The notes beneath the pieces were generated by a model that was not told the DNA's origin, ran no database searches, and saw only the letters and a program-made list of their open reading frames with translations. Shown in pieces: positions 61,136 through 64,000 of a DNA stretch of 64,000 nt (position 1 is its first letter; every line of letters begins with the position of its first letter). Position numbers and translations under genes: made by a program. The DNA is from Betaproteobacteria bacterium (GTDB lineage Bacteria > Pseudomonadota > Gammaproteobacteria > Burkholderiales > Rhodocyclaceae). Location of the stretch: assembly GCA_016705475.1 (NCBI GenBank), contig JADIYD010000009.1:186001-250000 (forward strand). The letters are read 5' to 3'.

Positions 61136-61222
61136 TTGTCCTGAACAAATGTTAGACAAACTGTTGACAAGTCAGTCTTTGATATCTATATTATGAACAA
61201 ACGCGGTAATTGTCTAGGACAA
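61136..61222 (+). promoter_or_regulatory. Regulated promoter with repeated TTGTC/GACAA boxes
   Basis: A strong sigma-70-like promoter, TTGACA (61164-61169), 17-nt spacer, TATATT (61187-61192), points to the peroxidase operon. Around it are a TTTGT-N5-ACAAA site (61135-61149), GACAA at 61155-61159 and 61166-61170 (the latter within the -35), and a perfect TTGTC-TAG-GACAA palindrome (61210-61222) just past the transcription start. These are good candidates for MerR-family operator sites causing repression. Confidence 0.7.
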
Positions 61223-61240
61223 ATTAAACAGGAGTTGAAC

Positions 61241-61813
61241 ATGTTCTCAAGCATCATGCGCTGGATAGGTATCGCCGGACTGATGTCGGTCAGTGTGGTG
61301 CCGGCATTTGCCGCCGGTGATTGCCCGACGCTCCTGAGGCATGACTTCACGAGCTTGCAGGACGGCAAGCCGATGCCGCTGTGCCAGTACGCCGGCAAGG
61401 TGATCCTGGTCGTCAATACCGCCAGCTACTGCGGCTTTACGTCGCAATACGACGGCCTGGAAAAGCTCTATGCGCGCTTGAAAGACAAGGGCTTGGTCGT
61501 GCTCGGCTTTCCGTCCAACGATTTTGGCGAGCAGGAGCCGGGCAGCGAGAAGGAAATCGCCGAATTCTGCCGCATGACCTACGGCGTGGAATTCCCGATG
61601 GTCGGCAAGACGGTGGTCAAGGGCAAGAACGCCAATCCCTTCTACGTGAAGCTGGCAGCAATGTCGGACAGCCGGCCGAAGTGGAATTTCCACAAATACC
61701 TGATCAACCACGACGGCACCAAGGTGGTGGCCTACACCAGCTTTACCAAGCCGGATGACAAGGATTTGCTGAAGCAGATCGACGAATTTCTGGCCAAAAA
61801 GGAGGGAGCATGA
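61241..61813 (+). CDS. Glutathione peroxidase-like protein, exported
   Basis: Thiol peroxidase of the glutathione peroxidase family, 190 residues from ATG 61241 (AGGAG six bases upstream). A signal peptide (residues 1-25, ending VVPAFAA) predicts a periplasmic location. The peroxidatic Cys64 is in NTASYCGFTSQY and the Trp/Asn pair in KWNFHKYL at 148-149. The usual Gln of PCNQFG is replaced: residues 91-96 read PSNDFG, with Asp94, so the tetrad is incomplete. It leads an operon with the FAD oxidoreductase (ATGA overlap). Confidence 0.88.
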   Translation: MFSSIMRWIGIAGLMSVSVVPAFAAGDCPTLLRHDFTSLQDGKPMPLCQYAGKVILVVNTASYCGFTSQYDGLEKLYARLKDKGLVVLGFPSNDFGEQEPGSEKEIAEFCRMTYGVEFPMVGKTVVKGKNANPFYVKLAAMSDSRPKWNFHKYLINHDGTKVVAYTSFTKPDDKDLLKQIDEFLAKKEGA

Positions 61814-63132
61814 TGTCCAAGAGGCGCATAGCGGTGGTGGGTGCCGGTATATCAGGGTTGGCCAGTGCCTGGCTGTTGAGCCGCGATCACGAGGTGACAC
61901 TCTTTGAGGCGGGCAGCTATCTCGGCGGCCACACCAACACCGTTGACGTGACGCTGGACGGGATGACGCATCCCGTCGATACGGGCTTTCTGGTTTTCAA
62001 CGAGAAAACCTACCCGAACCTGATCGCGATGTTCGATCTGCTCGGCGTCGAAAGCGTCGAGACCGAAATGTCCTTTGCCGTGAGCCTCGAAAACCCCGAT
62101 CTCGAATGGGCTGGCAGCAATCTGGCGACCGTATTCGGTCAGAAGCGCAATCTGCTCCGCCGGCAGTTCTGGGCCATGCTCTCCGATATCCTGCGTTTCA
62201 ACCGCGAAAGCATGGGCTGGCTGGCGTCGCACCCTGACAACAAGCGCAGCCTGCGCGATTTTCTGACTGAGGGCCGCTATTCAAGCGCCTTCTCCGACTG
62301 GTACCTGCTGCCGATGGCGGCAGCCATCTGGTCGTGCCCGACCGGCCAGATGCTTGACATGCCGCTCGCCACCTTCATCCGCTTCTGCCAGAACCATGGC
62401 CTGCTGCAGGTTTTCGACCGGCCGATGTGGCGCACGGTGAAGGGGGGCGGTCGCGAGTACGTTCGCAAGCTGGCCGCCCGTATGGTCGCCAACGGCTCGG
62501 AAATCCGCCTGGCCTGCCCGGTCAGCGCAGTCTCCCGCGAAGGCGGCTGGCTGAAAGTGACGCACACCGGCGGCAGCGAGCACTTCGATCAGGTCGTGAT
62601 GGCTTGCCACAGTGACCAGGCTCAGGCCATTCTTGGCTACACCGCCTCCGATGCGCAACGCGAAGTGCTGGCTGCTATTCGCTACCAGCCCAACCGGGCG
62701 ATACTGCACACGGACCGCGCCCTGCTACCGCGCGATGAAAAGCTCTGGTCGGCGTGGAATTACTTTGCCGGCAGCGGCGAACCCGGTGAGCAGCCGGTCG
62801 GCGTTTCCTACCTGATTAACAAGCTGCAACCCCTGCCGTTCAAGACGCCGGTCGTCGTGACGCTGAATCCGGCGCGCGAGCCGGACCCGGCCAAGGTGCT
62901 GGCCGAGTTCGACTACGCCCACCCGATTTTCGACGGCCCGGCCATCGCCGCCCAACAGCGCCTGGCTTCGGTGCAGGGCGAGAACGGCATCTGGCTGGCC
63001 GGCGCCTGGGGCAGCTTCGGCTTCCATGAAGATGGCTTGAAATCGGCCTTGCGCGTCGTCAATGGCATGGGCGTTGCGGCACCTTGGCAGACCGAGGCGG
63101 TCATCGCACCGCGCGCCCTGGAAACAGCCTGA
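61810..63132 (+). CDS. FAD-dependent amine oxidase-like oxidoreductase
   Basis: A 440-residue flavoprotein. The N-terminal dinucleotide motif is IAVVGAGISGLASAWLL at about residues 7-23, followed by TLFEAGSYLGGHTNTVD. The middle includes FDRPMWRTVKGGGREYVRKL and the C-terminus IWLAGAWGSFGFHEDGLKSA, the FAD-closing segment. Homologues next to DUF1365 and CFA-synthase-like genes are found in light- or singlet-oxygen-induced operons and act on unsaturated or cyclopropane fatty acids. It overlaps the peroxidase stop; ATG 61813 is an equally good start. Confidence 0.9.
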   Translation: MMSKRRIAVVGAGISGLASAWLLSRDHEVTLFEAGSYLGGHTNTVDVTLDGMTHPVDTGFLVFNEKTYPNLIAMFDLLGVESVETEMSFAVSLENPDLEWAGSNLATVFGQKRNLLRRQFWAMLSDILRFNRESMGWLASHPDNKRSLRDFLTEGRYSSAFSDWYLLPMAAAIWSCPTGQMLDMPLATFIRFCQNHGLLQVFDRPMWRTVKGGGREYVRKLAARMVANGSEIRLACPVSAVSREGGWLKVTHTGGSEHFDQVVMACHSDQAQAILGYTASDAQREVLAAIRYQPNRAILHTDRALLPRDEKLWSAWNYFAGSGEPGEQPVGVSYLINKLQPLPFKTPVVVTLNPAREPDPAKVLAEFDYAHPIFDGPAIAAQQRLASVQGENGIWLAGAWGSFGFHEDGLKSALRVVNGMGVAAPWQTEAVIAPRALETA

Positions 63133-63139
63133 GCCTGCC

Positions 63140-63901
63140 ATGAACAGCCCACGCGTCTTCCTCGGCAATGTCATGCACCGGCGTTTGCGGCCGGCGGTGA
63201 ATGCTTTCGTCTATCCGGTCTTCTACATTCAGTTGCCGGTGCGCGACCTGCATTCTGCAAATTGCCCGATTTTCTCGGTCGACCGCAGCAACCTGCTGAG
63301 TTTTCGCCAGAAGGACCATGGCGCCCGCGATGGTAGCCCCTTGCTGCCGTGGATCCAGTCGCAACTGCGCCAGCACGGCCTGCCGGATGACGGCGAGATC
63401 ACGCTCCAATGCTTCCCGCGCGTGTTCGGCTTCGTATTCAATCCGGTCAGTTTCTGGTTCTGCCGAGATGCCGAAGGCACGTTGGTCGCGGTGCTGGCCG
63501 AGGTCAATAACACCTTCGGTGGCCACTACAGCTACCTGTTGTACAACGCCGACCACTCGCCGCTGCAGGATGGTCAGGAGTTGCGCGCAACCAAGGATTT
63601 TCACGTTTCGCCGTTCAATGAAATCGAAGGCGGCTACCGTTTCCGTTTCCATCTCGACCGGTCGGTCCCGCTGGCCCGCATTGACTACGACGACGCCGAG
63701 GGCGAACTGCTGCTCACTTCGATCTCGGGCAAAGCACGCGCCTGGTCCACATCGGCCTTGCTCGGCGCCTTCGCGAAAATGCCTTTCCTCACCGCTGGCG
63801 TGATGTTCCGCATCCACTGGCAAGCCTTGAAACTGTGGCTGAAAGGGGTGCCCTTCCGTGGCGCCCACGTTCCTCAACCCCTCCGGGAATCGACAAAATG
63901 A
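63140..63901 (+). CDS. DUF1365 family protein
   Basis: A 253-residue protein from ATG 63140. It contains NVMHRRLRPAVNAFVYPVFY, CFPRVFGFVFNPVSFWFCRD, EVNNTFGGHYSYLL and FHVSPFNEIEGGYRFRF, the DUF1365 hallmarks. There is no signal or clear membrane helix. DUF1365 proteins occur almost only between an amine oxidase-like flavoprotein and a CFA-synthase-like methyltransferase, as here, and are presumed to help modify membrane lipids. It overlaps the next gene by ATGA. Confidence 0.92.
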   Translation: MNSPRVFLGNVMHRRLRPAVNAFVYPVFYIQLPVRDLHSANCPIFSVDRSNLLSFRQKDHGARDGSPLLPWIQSQLRQHGLPDDGEITLQCFPRVFGFVFNPVSFWFCRDAEGTLVAVLAEVNNTFGGHYSYLLYNADHSPLQDGQELRATKDFHVSPFNEIEGGYRFRFHLDRSVPLARIDYDDAEGELLLTSISGKARAWSTSALLGAFAKMPFLTAGVMFRIHWQALKLWLKGVPFRGAHVPQPLRESTK

Positions 63902-64000
63902 ACAACACAATGATTTTGCGCGGTAGCGAAAGGCTGAACCGCGACACGAGACTGGTTTTCGAGCTACTCGAGAAGCTCCAGGGCGGATTGCTGGAAATCC
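63898..64000 (+). CDS. Probable cyclopropane-fatty-acid-synthase-like methyltransferase, 5' end only
   Basis: Only the first 34 codons are in the window (MNNTMILRGSERLNRDTRLV, then FELLEKLQGGLLEI). The start overlaps the DUF1365 stop as ATGA. The N-terminal helix followed by LQGGLLEI resembles the start of CFA-synthase-like proteins with a sterol-carrier-like strand, and gene order strongly supports this. The S-adenosylmethionine-binding part is outside the window, so the call rests mainly on context. Confidence 0.6.
   Translation, partial: MNNTMILRGSERLNRDTRLVFELLEKLQGGLLEI

Overview
The window is a gene-dense bacterial chromosome segment, most consistent with a betaproteobacterium of the Rhodocyclales (Dechloromonas/Azonexus-like). 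This placement is inferred from gene content and order: ilvB-ilvN-ilvC-pssA-leuA, ribF-ileS-lspA-fkpB-ispH followed by a type IV minor-pilin operon, a sigma factor/DUF3619/DUF3106/RDD cluster, and DUF2486, DUF3579, DUF2788 and DUF2069 proteins. No 16S gene, tRNA gene, CRISPR array, insertion sequence or prophage was seen. Genes are tightly packed with many 1-8 nt stop/start overlaps. Three divergent pairs have overlapping start regions (wrbA/yihY, queG/tsaE, amidotransferase/aspartic protease). Non-ATG starts are common.

Layout. 1-5.8 kb (minus): valS (cut by the window edge), a GT39-type membrane glycosyltransferase, a DUF2486-like protein, holC and pepA. 5.9-8.1 kb (plus): LPS exporter permeases lptF and lptG. 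8.1-10 kb (minus): ECF-type sigma factor with DUF3619, DUF3106 and RDD genes. 10-15.8 kb (plus): branched-chain amino acid and phosphatidylserine genes. 15.9-19.2 kb: DUF2069, wrbA, yihY and a 502-aa protein of unknown function. 19.3-21.3 kb: rpsP-rimM-trmD-rplS. 21.4-25.2 kb (minus): folE2 and the isoprenoid set xseB-ispA-dxs. 25.3-28.9 kb: Rieske oxygenase, DMT transporter, SpoIIAA-like protein and sulfurtransferase. 28.9-32.8 kb: queG, tsaE, amiC and a diguanylate cyclase. 32.9-38.5 kb: ribF-ileS-lspA-fkpB-ispH. 38.8-47.5 kb: fimT-pilV-pilW-pilX-pilY1-pilE plus a TonB-like gene, visibly poorer in G+C than its surroundings. 47.6-53.1 kb: rpsT, DUF3579, argD-argF-argG, DUF2788, ppnP and yajQ. 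53.1-60.1 kb: amidotransferase, aspartic protease, NUDIX, CobD/CbiB-like, thiolase, and a circularly permuted ATP-grasp/alpha-E pair. 60.2-64 kb: a B12-type MerR regulator divergent from a glutathione peroxidase, FAD oxidoreductase, DUF1365 and CFA-synthase-like operon that runs off the window.

Most notable points. (1) The 60.2-64 kb locus looks like a cobalamin/light- or oxidative-stress-controlled fatty-acid modification operon, with a strong promoter embedded in repeated TTGTC/GACAA boxes. (2) ArgG carries a 75-residue Lys/Ala-rich histone-H1-like tail. (3) The minor-pilin operon encodes a PilY1 with an embedded PA14-like domain and ends in a TonB-like membrane protein. (4) Two essential genes, lptG and rplS, are each out of frame by one extra T. 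Sequencing or assembly error is the likeliest cause; slippage at the T7 run of lptG is the alternative. (5) A perfect 25-bp inverted repeat lies inside pepA.
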